From: Shewanella ulleungensis
GTDB taxonomy: Bacteria > Pseudomonadota > Gammaproteobacteria > Enterobacterales > Shewanellaceae
Reading direction: 5' to 3'
Assembly (NCBI RefSeq): GCF_014648315.1
Contig: NZ_BMQW01000002.1
Span: 248,001 to 312,000 of the forward strand
DNA length: 64,000 nucleotides
Both the position numbers and the translations under genes were made by a program. Below the pieces are notes generated by a model. The model ran no database searches and was not told the DNA's origin. It saw only the letters and a program-made list of their open reading frames with translations. Below are positions 18,587-29,200 of the stretch, one piece after another (within the stretch, counting starts at the first letter, position 1; each line of letters opens with the position of its first letter).

Positions 18587-19411
18587 ATGACTACCTTGGT
18601 GTTACTTAGAGGGTTAATGCGTGACAGTCGTCATTGGTATGGTTTTGATCAAGATTTAGCTCAACGAGATATCAATGTGATTAGCGTAGATTTGCCTGGT
18701 AATGGCACATTGGTTAATCAGACTAGTCCAACATGCATGCAAGACTATAGTAATGCGGTATGGCAACAAATTGATGATGCTTTACTCAAGCAAGGTAAGG
18801 TGCCCTGCCAAATTAAAGTCGTTTTGGTAGGGTTATCTATGGGGGGGATGTTGGCGTTAACGATGGCGGCGCAAAGGCCTGCCCGTATTGAACATGTAGT
18901 GTTGATTAATAGCAGCGCGACTAATTTATCGCCTTGGTATTATCGATTTCAATTATGGGGTTTATTGGCTTCGCTCTATACAGTGAGCACGAGAGTATTA
19001 CGTGTTTATTTATCCAATTGTGATGCTAGCAATAAACACGATTGGTTAGAGGCAATCGTGTTGGCCTTTACTAGCAAGCACTTTGGCCAAAATATTGAGG
19101 TGATTACTGCATGGAGTTTATTAAGGTTGCAATGTCACACCTCATTGGTCAATGGGTTACGCCAGCTGTATGCTTGTGCGCGTTTTCATAGCCCAGCGAT
19201 TCACACTGTACCTGTCAGCGTAATTGTTGCTAATCAAGACAAACTCGCTCATCCCAAATGCAGTGAAAAATTAGCGCTATTTTATCAAACTCAGTTATAC
19301 AAAATAGATGACTGTGGCCACGATGTCAGTCTTGATAAACCAGAGCAATTACAACGACTCTTAATTAATATCATCTCTAATACTAAACATGGCATTAATG
19401 ATGAGTATTGA
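18587..19411 (+). CDS. alpha/beta hydrolase
   Basis: The 274-aa alpha/beta-hydrolase fold protein has an N-terminal strand LVLLRGLMRDSRHW (oxyanion region), the nucleophile elbow GLSMGG with S84, an acid in IVANQDKLAHP, and the catalytic histidine in DCGHDVSLDKPEQL. It follows the M14 peptidase by 9 bp with a good ribosome site (GAGGA), so the two are co-transcribed. The substrate cannot be predicted. No secretion signal is present. It ends 6 bp from the convergent LysR gene. Confidence 0.83.
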   Translation: MTTLVLLRGLMRDSRHWYGFDQDLAQRDINVISVDLPGNGTLVNQTSPTCMQDYSNAVWQQIDDALLKQGKVPCQIKVVLVGLSMGGMLALTMAAQRPARIEHVVLINSSATNLSPWYYRFQLWGLLASLYTVSTRVLRVYLSNCDASNKHDWLEAIVLAFTSKHFGQNIEVITAWSLLRLQCHTSLVNGLRQLYACARFHSPAIHTVPVSVIVANQDKLAHPKCSEKLALFYQTQLYKIDDCGHDVSLDKPEQLQRLLINIISNTKHGINDEY

Positions 19412-19416
19412 GCTCA

Positions 19417-20313
19417 TTAGGCCTGCCACTTTTTAATATCTTGTTGCCAAGCATTGGCGGTGAAATCGATAAAGGATCTGACAACAGTTTGTTGGTAACT
19501 GCGTGATAAATAGACTGCCCATAATGTTTTGCCCGGTGCCGTCGTATTGGGTAGCACTTCTATCAACTCACCTCGCTGCAAATAGTGGTTTGCTAAATCG
19601 GTAGGCAAACACACTATACCATTACCTCGAAGTGCAGCATTGATTAACACGCCCATGTCGTTAGCTTGTAAATTGCCTTTTACATCCAATAAATGCGAGT
19701 GTGAATCGATAATGACTTCCCAACATTGTTGGCTGGAGTGACGTAAACAATTGTGTTGCAATAAGTCGTTAACTGACAATATGACTGAATGATTTGTGAG
19801 GTAGTCAGGCGAGGCACAAATGACATTGTCGATGTGCATTAAACGCCTAGCAATTAAACTTTCATCTGGCTGGTGGGTATAACGTAGAGCGATATCGACT
19901 CGGTCATTTACTAGCTGCGATACATTATCTGACAGCACTAATTGAATATTAACTTGAGGGTGTTGGCGGCAAAACGCCTCTACTACATCAAAAAGCTTAT
20001 GTTGTCCAAGGCCAATGGGTGAAGCTATGCGGATACTGCCTACCAGCTCATTGTTATGGCTGTTTGCACGGCTCTCCATGGCGGCAACTTCGCTTAATAT
20101 ACGCTGGCAATAGTTGAGTGCTTCTTCGCCTTGCAGGGTCAAACTCACGCGCCGAGTAGTGCGGTGTAACAGACGTAAAGCTAACCATTGCTCAACGTCT
20201 TTAATATGCCGAGACACCTGCAAGCGGCTTAACCCTAGCTGTTCGGCAGCTTGAGTAAAACTGCCGCAACTGGCGACTTCAACAAAGCTGCGTATGGCTG
20301 ATATCTTGTCCAT
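19417..20313 (-). CDS. LysR-family transcriptional regulator
   Basis: The 298-aa protein has a classic LysR winged helix at 1-60 (FVEVASCGSFTQAAEQLGLSRLQVSRHIKDVE) and a periplasmic-binding-like effector domain (about 90-295) with IRIASPIGLG and DIALRYTHQPDESLIARRL. It belongs to the large group resembling regulators of oxidoreductases and drug response. It lies 29 bp downstream of the photolyase operon on the same strand and may be its last gene. The target is unknown. Confidence 0.9.
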   Translation of the reverse strand: MDKISAIRSFVEVASCGSFTQAAEQLGLSRLQVSRHIKDVEQWLALRLLHRTTRRVSLTLQGEEALNYCQRILSEVAAMESRANSHNNELVGSIRIASPIGLGQHKLFDVVEAFCRQHPQVNIQLVLSDNVSQLVNDRVDIALRYTHQPDESLIARRLMHIDNVICASPDYLTNHSVILSVNDLLQHNCLRHSSQQCWEVIIDSHSHLLDVKGNLQANDMGVLINAALRGNGIVCLPTDLANHYLQRGELIEVLPNTTAPGKTLWAVYLSRSYQQTVVRSFIDFTANAWQQDIKKWQA

Positions 20314-20342
20314 GACTCTCCTGGTGATTGCTTTGCGTGAGC

Positions 20343-21929
20343 TTATAAGTTGTCGAGGTTTGCTAACAGCACTTCTGCTTTGTTGATGATGGCTTGTTGA
20401 GTGCCAGTATCCATCTTTTGCCAGTTTTTATACACCATCGTCATGCGTGGATTACGGTCAAATTGTTGTTGATGCCGCTGAATAAAGTGCCAATATAAAC
20501 TATTGAATGGACAAGCGTTATCCTCTGTTTTGAGTTTGACATTGTAATGGCACGTCTTGCAATAGTCGCCCATTTTGTTCAAATAGTTGCCACTTGCCGC
20601 ATAGGGTTTAGTGGCGACAATACCGCCGTCGGCAAATTGAGTCATACCACGGGTGTTAGGCATTTCTACCCATTCAATGGCATCAATGTAAATGCCTAGA
20701 TACCATTGATCGACTTCATCTGGATTGATCCCTGCTAATAAACTAAAACAGCCAGTTACCATTAAGCGTTGAATATGATGAGCATAGGCATAATCGAGCG
20801 ACTGCTGAATGGCGTGGTGCATACAGTTCATCTTGGTTTTTGCGGTCCAAAAATATTCCGGTAATGGCCTATGTGCTAGCAAGGCATTTTTAGTCGCATA
20901 GCTGGGCATATTGATCCAATAAATCCCGCGGACATATTCGCGCCAGCCTAAAATTTGCCGCACAAATCCTTCCACTTGTGTCAGTGATATCTCTGTTTGA
21001 TTAGCTTGCCAGTGGCTAATGACTTTATTTATCACTTCGCTTGGCGAAAGGATCTTCGCGTTAATGGCAAACGATAATCGCGAATGATACAGGCTCCAAT
21101 CTGCTTTGCTATTTTCGGTCATAGCATCTTGAAAGCGACCAAAGCGGATTAATAAATGCTGGCAAAAATAATCAAGTAGCTGCCGAGATTGACGGCGATT
21201 AACAGGCCACAATAGTTGGTTTTCAGCTTTACCTATGGTTACGACTTGATGCCGCTCGAGCCGGCTAATTATTTCGCTCACGTCATTGGCAAATAACAAG
21301 GGAGACGGAATATCTTTAAGGTCGGTTTTTTTTAAATGTTCACGATTTTGTTGGTCAAAATTCCATTGCCCGCCTAAGGGCTCATCATCTTGCATCAGTA
21401 CATTAAAGCGTTTGCGCATGCGCCGATAAAAGAACTCCATTTTAACGTGCTTATTAGCGGTAAACTCACGTTTAATATCGTCAAAAGGCAATAAAAAATG
21501 CTCGCTGTCATGACAAGTGTTATTAACGCCAGCCAATGATAATTCGTCTAGTTGCTTGGCTAAACGGTATTCATCAGGTTGTTGATATTCAATTGTATTG
21601 AGCTTATGTTGCGTGCAGATTTGCTCCAGCAATGTTGGCAGATCAGTAAATGGTTGGGTTTCATCTAACGTTAGGTGCATCACCTGGTGGCCGCAGTGTG
21701 CTAAAGCATCGGCAAACTGCGCCATGGCAGAAAAAAAAGCACATACTTTTTGTACATGATGTTTAACGTAAGCTGTTTCTTGCTTTAACTCAGCAATCAC
21801 ATAAACCACAGTCGGGTCGACTTGTTTAAACCAACTGTGGGAGGCATTGAGTTGATCGCCTAAAATGAGCCGCAATGTTTGAGTTTGCGGCGATAGTGAC
21901 GCTGAAATAGTGTTGTAAACGGTTGTCAT
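20343..21929 (-). CDS. Fe-S cryptochrome/photolyase (FeS-BCP, PhrB-type (6-4) photolyase family)
   Basis: The chosen start gives 528 aa beginning MTTVYN, after an RBS AAAGGGA. A longer frame to 22058 exists but would overlap the DUF2256 gene over its whole extent. The N-terminal part has the photolyase LILGDQLN motif, and the C-terminal half has HHIQRLMVTGCF and DAIEWVEMPNTRGMTQFADGG. Cysteines at 369, 457, 460 and 473 have spacings of 88, 3 and 13, the same as the 4Fe-4S ligands of Agrobacterium PhrB as I recall them. The family repairs (6-4) photoproducts using FAD and an iron-sulfur cluster. Confidence 0.88.
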   Translation of the reverse strand: MTTVYNTISASLSPQTQTLRLILGDQLNASHSWFKQVDPTVVYVIAELKQETAYVKHHVQKVCAFFSAMAQFADALAHCGHQVMHLTLDETQPFTDLPTLLEQICTQHKLNTIEYQQPDEYRLAKQLDELSLAGVNNTCHDSEHFLLPFDDIKREFTANKHVKMEFFYRRMRKRFNVLMQDDEPLGGQWNFDQQNREHLKKTDLKDIPSPLLFANDVSEIISRLERHQVVTIGKAENQLLWPVNRRQSRQLLDYFCQHLLIRFGRFQDAMTENSKADWSLYHSRLSFAINAKILSPSEVINKVISHWQANQTEISLTQVEGFVRQILGWREYVRGIYWINMPSYATKNALLAHRPLPEYFWTAKTKMNCMHHAIQQSLDYAYAHHIQRLMVTGCFSLLAGINPDEVDQWYLGIYIDAIEWVEMPNTRGMTQFADGGIVATKPYAASGNYLNKMGDYCKTCHYNVKLKTEDNACPFNSLYWHFIQRHQQQFDRNPRMTMVYKNWQKMDTGTQQAIINKAEVLLANLDNL

Positions 21930-21939
21930 TTTATTCCCT

Positions 21940-22080
21940 TTAATCAGCTTTGTGACGACGGCATCGTTCAGAGCAATACTTAACATGTTCCCAGTCTTTA
22001 GCCCATTTTTTACGCCAAGCAAAAGGGCGCAGGCAAACGAGACAGGTTTTATGCTCAAGATGAGGTTTTCTATGTGCCAT
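21940..22080 (-). CDS. DUF2256 small zinc-ribbon-like protein
   Basis: This 46-aa gene is easily missed. The product contains CLVC, then [13 protein letters not shown], then YCSERCRR, so four cysteines (13, 16, 36 and 40) are spaced as a zinc-binding knuckle. This is the DUF2256 pattern. It overlaps the end of the photolyase gene by 11 bp and its stop TAA lies 11 bases before the next photolyase start, so it is translationally coupled to both. DUF2256 genes are known to sit next to cryptochrome/photolyase genes. The function is unknown; a role in Fe-S or zinc handling, or as a photolyase accessory, is inference. Confidence 0.85.
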   Translation of the reverse strand: MAHRKPHLEHKTCLVCLRPFAWRKKWAKDWEHVKYCSERCRRHKAD

Positions 22081-23584
22081 GCTGTTTCCTAATGCGTTTA
22101 GGCTTTGGACGCACGTGCCGTGTTAACACTGCTGCAATATGCTGTTGTACTTGCGGTTTGTCGCGATATGACCATAAACGATCGCGAGCGGCTTGCGATG
22201 CTAAGGTGAGATCAATCATTGGCTCTGGGTAATCACGACCTAACACCACATCGTTAAAAATGGCTTCCATTGGCGGCTGTAACCATGGCTGGTGGATGTA
22301 TTCATTGGGTAATGGGGCGAGCTCTGGGCACCATTGGCGAATAAAGTCGCCACGTGGGTCCTGGTCTTGTGACTGCTTTATCGGATTGTATAACCTGATT
22401 GTATTAATGCCCGTAACCGACGCTTGCATTTGCAATTGGGGATAATGAATACCTGGCTCGAAATCAAGAAAGTAATTGGCTAAAGGCAAACTAGCATGTT
22501 GCCAGGCAATATTAAGATGGTGTGTCACAAAGCTGACCAACATGGCGCGCATTCTAAAATTAATATAGCCAGTTTGACGCAAACAACGCATGCAAGCATC
22601 GATAATTGGAATGCCAGTTTGACCTTCTGTCCAACGCTGAATATCTTGAGTGACATTATCATCATCACGATAAGGAAAATCTTCATAGCCCGGATTAACT
22701 GCGGTAAATTCCATACTGCATTGGCTTTCAAATTTTTGCATAAAATGACAGTGCCAATGTAAGCGTGACATCATTGCCAACAAAGGTTTTTTCCAGGCTC
22801 TATTGTTGGTCTGTATCTCGTAATAACGACTCATTGTTGCCTGATAAACCTGCTTTAAACTAATGTTGCCCCATGCTAAATACGGTGATAAACGCGAGCA
22901 GTGGGTTCGACTCAAGCTTGGGCTTGAAATGCTGCGCTGATACTCTTTAGCACGATGAGTTAAAAAACTCGTCAGTATCGCTCTGGCTTGTTTAGGACCT
23001 CCGGGTTGGAAGTTATCGTTTGGCTCAGTTATTTCGGCCTTAAGCTCAACGGCTGGGTTATCTGTAAACGGCTGAAATTGGCACTGCTGCCAGTTAGGTA
23101 CAGCAATAGGGCTGGCCATTACTTGTTGCCAATGCTGATCCCAAGCCTGGCGGTGTCGACGTCCACGAATGACTGCTCCTGTGGGAGATTGTTGCCAGTG
23201 AACTTCTCGCTGGTGGCACCAATTGGCAACGGCTTTATCGCGCTCAAAGGTATTGTTTAGGCCGATTTCCTGATGGCTAAATAACGTGTTAATGGTAAAG
23301 ATTTCAGCCAGCTTTTCGAGTAAGTTCAGCATTGGCATGGCAAACACATGTACCTGGCCATTATAGCGGCTAAGTTGTTGATTCATATCTTGCAGTGATT
23401 GCCAAACAAAGCGCCAATGACGATCATTATAATGCGAGTCTTCAAGCATCAATGGCTCAAAGTTGTATATCAGTAAGCAAGGCAAATGGTGATTAAATGC
23501 ATTAACTAAAGGCGGATGATCAGACAAGCGCAAGTCGCGTTTAAACCAGACAATATTAATTGCTTGTTTGGGGCTAGTGAGCAT
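22070..23584 (-). CDS. FAD-binding cryptochrome/photolyase (class I-like)
   Basis: The 504-aa protein starts with the photolyase signature [15 protein letters not shown] (antenna-binding Rossmann domain, about 10-150). The FAD domain has [54 protein letters not shown] and [21 protein letters not shown]. The motifs fit a class I-like photolyase or cryptochrome; repair activity versus signalling cannot be told from the sequence alone. It heads an operon with DUF2256 and the Fe-S photolyase. The start ATG follows GAGG by 10 bases. Confidence 0.87.
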   Translation of the reverse strand: MLTSPKQAINIVWFKRDLRLSDHPPLVNAFNHHLPCLLIYNFEPLMLEDSHYNDRHWRFVWQSLQDMNQQLSRYNGQVHVFAMPMLNLLEKLAEIFTINTLFSHQEIGLNNTFERDKAVANWCHQREVHWQQSPTGAVIRGRRHRQAWDQHWQQVMASPIAVPNWQQCQFQPFTDNPAVELKAEITEPNDNFQPGGPKQARAILTSFLTHRAKEYQRSISSPSLSRTHCSRLSPYLAWGNISLKQVYQATMSRYYEIQTNNRAWKKPLLAMMSRLHWHCHFMQKFESQCSMEFTAVNPGYEDFPYRDDDNVTQDIQRWTEGQTGIPIIDACMRCLRQTGYINFRMRAMLVSFVTHHLNIAWQHASLPLANYFLDFEPGIHYPQLQMQASVTGINTIRLYNPIKQSQDQDPRGDFIRQWCPELAPLPNEYIHQPWLQPPMEAIFNDVVLGRDYPEPMIDLTLASQAARDRLWSYRDKPQVQQHIAAVLTRHVRPKPKRIRKQHGT

Positions 23585-23969
23585 GAACCTAAAGCCTCGT
23601 GATGACTAAATGAGTAAATAACCTGAACTCGGTATAAGAGATGAAAAAATGTTTAATATCAAAAAATTAGTTTTAAACTATTTCAAACTTGTCATGTGTT
23701 TTGCTAACAATGCAAATTAACGCGTCAATAGCTAGCCTATTGCAACTTCATTCAACACAGTTAGTGAGACAAAGGGCTGTTTGAAACCTTTTATTATCCC
23801 TATTTAAATTAGATACGTTACTTTTAGCTGTTTAGATTGCTTTATTTATTATTTTCACACCCCAATTGGTATCAAATATAGAAACAATTAGGTGCATAAA
23901 TGGCTATTTATCTCATATCTTGTCGTCTATAAACTGGCTCCATTGTTAATGACCAGAGAGAGACAAAAC
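23585..23969. other. divergent intergenic region upstream of photolyase operon
   Basis: This 385-bp AT-rich stretch holds the promoters for the minus-strand photolyase operon and the plus-strand oxidoreductase. A 13-bp palindrome TAGTTTTAAACTA lies at 23668-23680, about 84 bp upstream of the photolyase start, and could be an operator. No clear promoter hexamers stand out. Confidence 0.4.
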
Positions 23970-24608
23970 ATGAAAATAGCAGTATTAGGCGCAACAGGTT
24001 GGATTGGCGGCACGATTACCCAAGAAGCGATGAGTCGTGGCCACGAAGTGATTGCCGTTGTACGTGACGCCAGCAAAGTTAGCCAAGATATTAACGTACG
24101 AACCCTTGATATTACTCAAATGTCAGCACAAGACATTGCAACTGCATTTGCAGATGTTGATGTGGTAATAGCATCGGTCAGTGGCCGTGCCGCGCAAAAC
24201 CATGAGGTTGTGGCACAAACTGCAGCGCAATTATTACAACATTTACCACAAGCAGGTGTGCCGCGTTTGTTATGGGTTGGAGGCGCTGGAAGTTTAGAAG
24301 TTGCCCCTGGTGTGACGTTGGTATCAACACCTGAGTTTCCTGAAGAATACAAAGCTGAAGCCATTGCGCAAGGTGAGGCACTTGCTGTATTTCGCAGCAC
24401 TGACTCTGCTGCTAAGTGGACTTACGTTAGCCCTGCAGCGATCATTTTCCCGGGTGAGTCTGAAGCGCCATACCGTTTAGGTGGCGATGAGTTCTTTACT
24501 GATGCACAAGGTCAAAGCCGTGTGTCAGTAGTCGATTATGCTAAAGCTATGCTTGATGAAGCTGAAAGTGCCAAGCATATTAACCAACGTATTAGTGTTG
24601 CTTACTAA
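23970..24608 (+). CDS. NAD(P)-binding atypical SDR oxidoreductase
   Basis: The 212-aa protein begins MKIAVLGATGWIGG, a Rossmann GATGxxG motif at the very N-terminus, so the ATG at 23970 is preferred over an upstream one at 23892 that lacks homologous character. The pattern LLWVGGAGSLEV and YVSPAAIIFPGE is typical of the YwnB/NmrA-like NAD(P)H-binding group, which includes flavin or quinone reductases. Catalytic residues are not conserved enough to name a reaction. It is followed by a terminator and is monocistronic. Confidence 0.8.
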   Translation: MKIAVLGATGWIGGTITQEAMSRGHEVIAVVRDASKVSQDINVRTLDITQMSAQDIATAFADVDVVIASVSGRAAQNHEVVAQTAAQLLQHLPQAGVPRLLWVGGAGSLEVAPGVTLVSTPEFPEEYKAEAIAQGEALAVFRSTDSAAKWTYVSPAAIIFPGESEAPYRLGGDEFFTDAQGQSRVSVVDYAKAMLDEAESAKHINQRISVAY

Positions 24609-24634
24609 GTTGAATAGCGTGTGCGAATTGCTTG

Positions 24635-24664
24635 AAACAGGTCGAAATGGCCTGTTTTGTTTTT
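24635..24664 (+). terminator. rho-independent terminator after the oxidoreductase gene
   Basis: AAACAGGTC pairs with GGCCTGTTT through one G-T pair across a GAAAT loop, and T-rich sequence follows. Confidence 0.65.
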
Positions 24665-24701
24665 AAATCGCTCATATCGCATTCTCGATATAACTCTATA
24701 T

Positions 24702-25997
24702 CTATTGTATTTTTCGATACAAAGAGCGTGTACTAATCCCCGCTAATGCAGCGGCCTTATCTTTATCACCATCGACACTGTCAATTAAACGCTTCAGGTA
24801 CTTAATCTCATTACTTTTTAAATCAATAATAGACTCTAAATCCCCTCTTATTTCACGATCGATTTCGAGGCAGGTTTTAATCACATTACAGTCTAGAATC
24901 GGAGTGTTTGACAATACCAATGCGCGAGACAATATATTACGTAGCTCTCGAACATTTCCAATAAAATCATGTTGTTTAAGGAGGTTTATGGCGCAATCTG
25001 TCACAGTGTATTGACCACTTTCATCTATACGTTGCAGGATGCTTTTTGCTAACAGGGGGATATCCTCCTTACGTTCATTTAAAGAAGGGATGTGGATCGG
25101 AAATACATTAATACGATAGTACAAATCTCGCCTAAATTCGCCACGCTCTACCATGGCAAAAATATCTTGGTGTGTTGCACAAATCAGTCTGAAATCTGAG
25201 CGCTTTGTTTCTCTACTGCCCACAGGGCGATATGTGCCGGTTTCAATAAGACGTAATAATTTGATTTGTAATTCATAAGGTACGTCACCAATTTCATCTA
25301 AAAACAATGTTCCGCCGTGAGCCACTTCAACTAGCCCTTTTTTGTTATACAGTGCGCCGGTAAAAGCCCCTTTTATATGGCCAAACAACTCACTTTCAAA
25401 CAAGGTTTCTGTCAACCCTGAGCATTCTAATATCACCATTGGATTGTCTTTTCTGTTACTCGCTAAATGTACCGCAGATGCTGCAATTTCTTTACCGGTA
25501 CCCGTTTCGCCCACTAATAATACTGATGCTTCTGTGGGAGCTACACGGGTAATATTTTCGACTAGTTGATTAAAATTAGGGCTAGCACCGACCATTTCAT
25601 TATTACCAATCTTAGGATTGGCTTGAGTGACAGACTTTAATAGTTCGACAAAAAATTTAGGTTCTCCCTTTGCATCAATTATCGGCAGAATTTCTATGTC
25701 TACATGCTCTTTTCCACGTGGAGAATGGTGGATGTGTAATACGCGCTCTTTTTGTTTAGAAATATATGCTACAGACAATGGGCAAGCCTCTCCGGCTTGA
25801 TCACAGGGTACTTTGTGAGAATGTGACACCTTAAAACAATACGCAGGTCGGCTTAAATCTATCGCTCCATAACTGTCAAGGTAACGTTGATTACTTGCCA
25901 ATATTTGATATTCCGGCGTGATTAAAATGGCTGGGCACTCATAGGCATTGAGCATACTGACAACATCATCATTGATATCGTTAAGGCTGATATGCAT
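24702..25997 (-). CDS. sigma-54-dependent transcriptional activator with N-terminal PAS domain
   Basis: The start at 25997 is preferred because GGAGGT lies ideally before its ATG; the product is 431 aa. A PAS-like domain (about 15-120) has an unusual Cys/His cluster: C54, H59, H61, C65, C72 in the CDQAGEACPL motif, and H88, H90, H91. The AAA+ domain (about 135-350) has Walker A GETGTGKE at 163-170 and the sigma-54 contact loop GAFTGA at 210-215. A Fis-type helix-turn-helix ends abruptly (STRSLYRKIQ). No receiver is present, so it senses directly, perhaps redox or metal. It is divergent from the gene with a -24/-12 promoter. Confidence 0.88.
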   Translation of the reverse strand: MHISLNDINDDVVSMLNAYECPAILITPEYQILASNQRYLDSYGAIDLSRPAYCFKVSHSHKVPCDQAGEACPLSVAYISKQKERVLHIHHSPRGKEHVDIEILPIIDAKGEPKFFVELLKSVTQANPKIGNNEMVGASPNFNQLVENITRVAPTEASVLLVGETGTGKEIAASAVHLASNRKDNPMVILECSGLTETLFESELFGHIKGAFTGALYNKKGLVEVAHGGTLFLDEIGDVPYELQIKLLRLIETGTYRPVGSRETKRSDFRLICATHQDIFAMVERGEFRRDLYYRINVFPIHIPSLNERKEDIPLLAKSILQRIDESGQYTVTDCAINLLKQHDFIGNVRELRNILSRALVLSNTPILDCNVIKTCLEIDREIRGDLESIIDLKSNEIKYLKRLIDSVDGDKDKAAALAGISTRSLYRKIQ

Positions 25998-26023
25998 GGC
26001 GACCTCCATTTCTGTCAACATCA

Positions 26024-26039
26024 TTGTCACTTATGACAA
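26024..26039. promoter_or_regulatory. candidate upstream activator site TTGTCA-N4-TGACAA
   Basis: TTGTCACTTATGACAA is a perfect inverted repeat with 6-bp arms. It sits 27 bp upstream of the sigma-54 activator start codon and about 97-112 bp upstream of the -24/-12 promoter, the usual placing for an enhancer-binding-protein site. A matching half-site TGACAA recurs at 26221-26226. Assigning it to the adjacent activator is inference. Confidence 0.5.
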
Positions 26040-26135
26040 TTATGTTAACAAATTCCAAAGCAATTCATATCAATCAAGCACATAAAGTTGATATTTATCA
26101 GTATTTATCGAGAATTTTTTGTGCGGGTATTATTG

Positions 26136-26151
26136 TGGCGCGGTCATTGCT
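26136..26151 (+). promoter_or_regulatory. sigma-54 (-24/-12) promoter
   Basis: TGGCGCGGTCATTGCT matches the consensus TGGCACG-N4-TTGCW at every consensus position except one (G for A). The spacing between the GG and GC elements is exact. It points toward the gene at 26242, giving a leader of roughly 80 bases, and the divergent neighbour encodes a sigma-54 activator. Confidence 0.8.
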
Positions 26152-26241
26152 GTATACAAATTATCCACTTAATTGGGGTTAAGTGATAGCAATAAAACAA
26201 TAAGATTTTTCATTGAATAATGACAATAAGGAAATTTTATT

Positions 26242-29200
26242 ATGAAATTTAAACGACTACTCTATTGTATGGCCGCTGCTTATCTTGCAACCGCAACGTG
26301 TTCAATTGCCTTTGCAAGTGATGTGCTTGCCATATCACCACAAGATGAAGGTGGTGTACTCACTGAGGATTTAGCGTCAAAAGGTAAAATTGTCAGACTA
26401 CCTAATGGCGATTTAGTCAGTGCATATGCTTATGGCAACAGCCAAAGCCAGACAGTTTATGACGTAAAAGCGCAAAAAGAACATCCTGCACAGGATATTT
26501 TTATACGCGTATCCAAAGATGACGGTATTAGCTGGAGTCTGCCGGTCAATATCTCTGATACAGCACGAAAAATATCAAAAAAAAGTAATTGGGTAACAGA
26601 TGGTAATGGCGGTGTTTCTCTTGCTGATTTTTACGGTGACTCAGGTAAACCTAGCATCTTTGCCGCGAGTGGTTATGTCGCTGTAACATGGGATGATAAA
26701 TACTGCCCTGCAATAGGCACAGATAGCGCTAGCCTTGATGATGACTTACCAGATTATAACTACCATCAAGGAGCATCTACCTATATTGATCGTGATGGAC
26801 GACAGTTGCCTTTTAGCTGTACTTATATTGCTTATACTAAAAATCCGAGTGCAGTCGATGCAAATAATACTCCCACAGGAGGCACGTGGAAGCGCGAGCA
26901 ATTAAGCTTTGGTGAACGAGATGCCAAGCAAAATACACCGCATGCAACCACTTATAGTGATGGTACTAAAGTGGCCTGGAACGTTTCCTGGCAAGAAGAT
27001 CCTGAAGGCTTAAAAACCGGAGATGCAGATGGCCCTGGTGATGGTGCCAGTGGTGCGAATGTCAATAAAGGTACCGATATTTGGTACACCTATATTGACG
27101 ACATGAAAGCACCTGCGCTTGCTGATATTTCATTTGCTGCCAATGTTTCTCGTGTGACTAATAACTTCAAAACGTTTAAAAAACGTGAAGGCGATGACGT
27201 CGTTACAGAGCTAACGGGCTACCTTGACCCAGTTTGTGCGACTAAACCAGAGTGTGCTGACAACCAGCCCTTATTGGTTGAAACGGGTAAAGAAGGTGCA
27301 TCACGGGCCAACTTAGGTTTGGTGCAGGTACCTGGACAAAAACCTGTGACGATTATTGCTTATGAAGAAACTAAGGGCGGTGGTGAAGGTGTTGATTTTG
27401 GTAAAGTTGTACGTTATCACCGTTTTACTTTCGACAATCCTCCCGCAAGTTATATTAATGTCGCATTCAGCTCTGGTTTACAAAAAGGCGGCAGCTCAAC
27501 GGATAATTCTCAAAACCAGAATCAACCTGGAGCGAAGGGGAATTACACCGATGATGGCACTGTTTATAGTAATGAAGATATACAAAATGCCTACCCAGAT
27601 ACTGAAGGCGTGGTCAGTGATGTATACCAGTCACCCGATTGGGAAGACCCTGCACGTATAGGTTGCGTACTGAGTAATCCTGGGGAAAATGCTCGACGAG
27701 TTCGCTTTTTCTATAATCAAGTCGCAGGCATGGATGAAGCCATTAATCAAAGCGGTACCAAGTTGATGGTTTTCTGGAAAGAAGGAGCATATGACCAGGG
27801 TGGCCCTTCTGACATCATGGGCCGTATTGGTGTTGTGGGAGAGGATGCCACTAACACAGGCTTAACACCGCTTGATTTTACCCCTGTTGTCGATACCAGT
27901 TTTACAACCTTCACCCGTTATGTGCTGACATCTACCGGAACCGTGGTATATCCCAATGGTGTTGGAGGTTACGTTGATGGTATTGGTAATGTAGTTGACG
28001 TTGCCGACGGTGATGCTGTTTTAGATGTGACCTATGAAGAAGCGGGTGGTTGTCATTATTATTTAACAGATAATGAGCGAGATAGCATACCACCAGTCAC
28101 ATTATCCGATCGTATCAACAACTCAGTTGCAATCAACCTAAGTACTAATGCTATCGCAGAAGTCACCACAGACGATACAACTAAGACGATTGAGGCCTTA
28201 AGCATCACGACCGAGAATAATAACCTTGAAGATGCCCGAGCACATCGTGGTGCTATTAACGGTGATATTATCTTGTTTGGTTATAGCTATACATCAGATT
28301 GGGCATTGGCTAAGTACACTACTGAAGATAACTATAACTTCTTTACTCGTCGAAGTTATGACGGTGGCCATACTTGGACTGGTACCCAAAACATGACCAA
28401 CTATTTACCAGCGTTTGAAGTGGATATTAAAGAGCCGCGTATTGTGGGGGCTCCTAACAGTACGTCTGCCTGTGATGTTGTTAATGCGCCTGACGGAGAA
28501 AATTGCCAAGACCCTAATACCTTTATTTTAGCGTGGGGCTCTATTAAAAATACCTTAGCTCATATTGGTACTGGTACAGAGCTTGATGTGTTTGTGACAA
28601 AAACCAGAGATGGCGGTCGCACTTACGAGCCACTCAAATTGTTATCTGCCAATATTACGGTTCCGTTAGACCCTGAGGGGGAAGCTGACTTTGAGTCACA
28701 ACTCAGAATGAAGCCCAACGGTGACAATTTGTATGCCGTATGGATGGAGTCCTCAACAGATGCTGCAGGTTATGAGGACACCGTGGTGCGATATCGTGCA
28801 GAAGCTGATCTTGAAGATGCAGGCGCTCCTGTTACGATACTTGATGATGGCACCGCTATTTACAATATAACCCGACCTATTACTGTTGATCAGGGCAGTG
28901 TGACTGGCCTTGTTGTGTCTAAAACCACAGCAACTGGGACTGAGTATACTTACCCTATGCCGCAATTTAGCTATAACGTTACGGGTCTTGCAGAAGGGAG
29001 TACGATTGTCGTTACTATTAATTTCGGCAGTTCATTACCAGACGATTTTGTGTTGCTTAAAGTTAAGGCTGACGGTACGACGGTTGAGGTTAACGGCACT
29101 GATTGGGATCTGATTGGTGATAATTTGATACAAGTGAGTATCACTGATGGCGGAGACCTTGATGAAGATGGTATGGCAAACGGCACCATTGTCGACCCAG

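Noticed and set aside
21930..22058. N-terminal extension of the Fe-S photolyase from 22058
   Set aside because: It would lie out of frame over the DUF2256 gene, has no ribosome site and no photolyase-like sequence; ATG 21929 has a good ribosome site.
25998..26030. Upstream start for the sigma-54 activator
   Set aside because: It would extend into the inverted repeat used as a candidate activator site, while GGAGGT sits ideally before ATG 25997.
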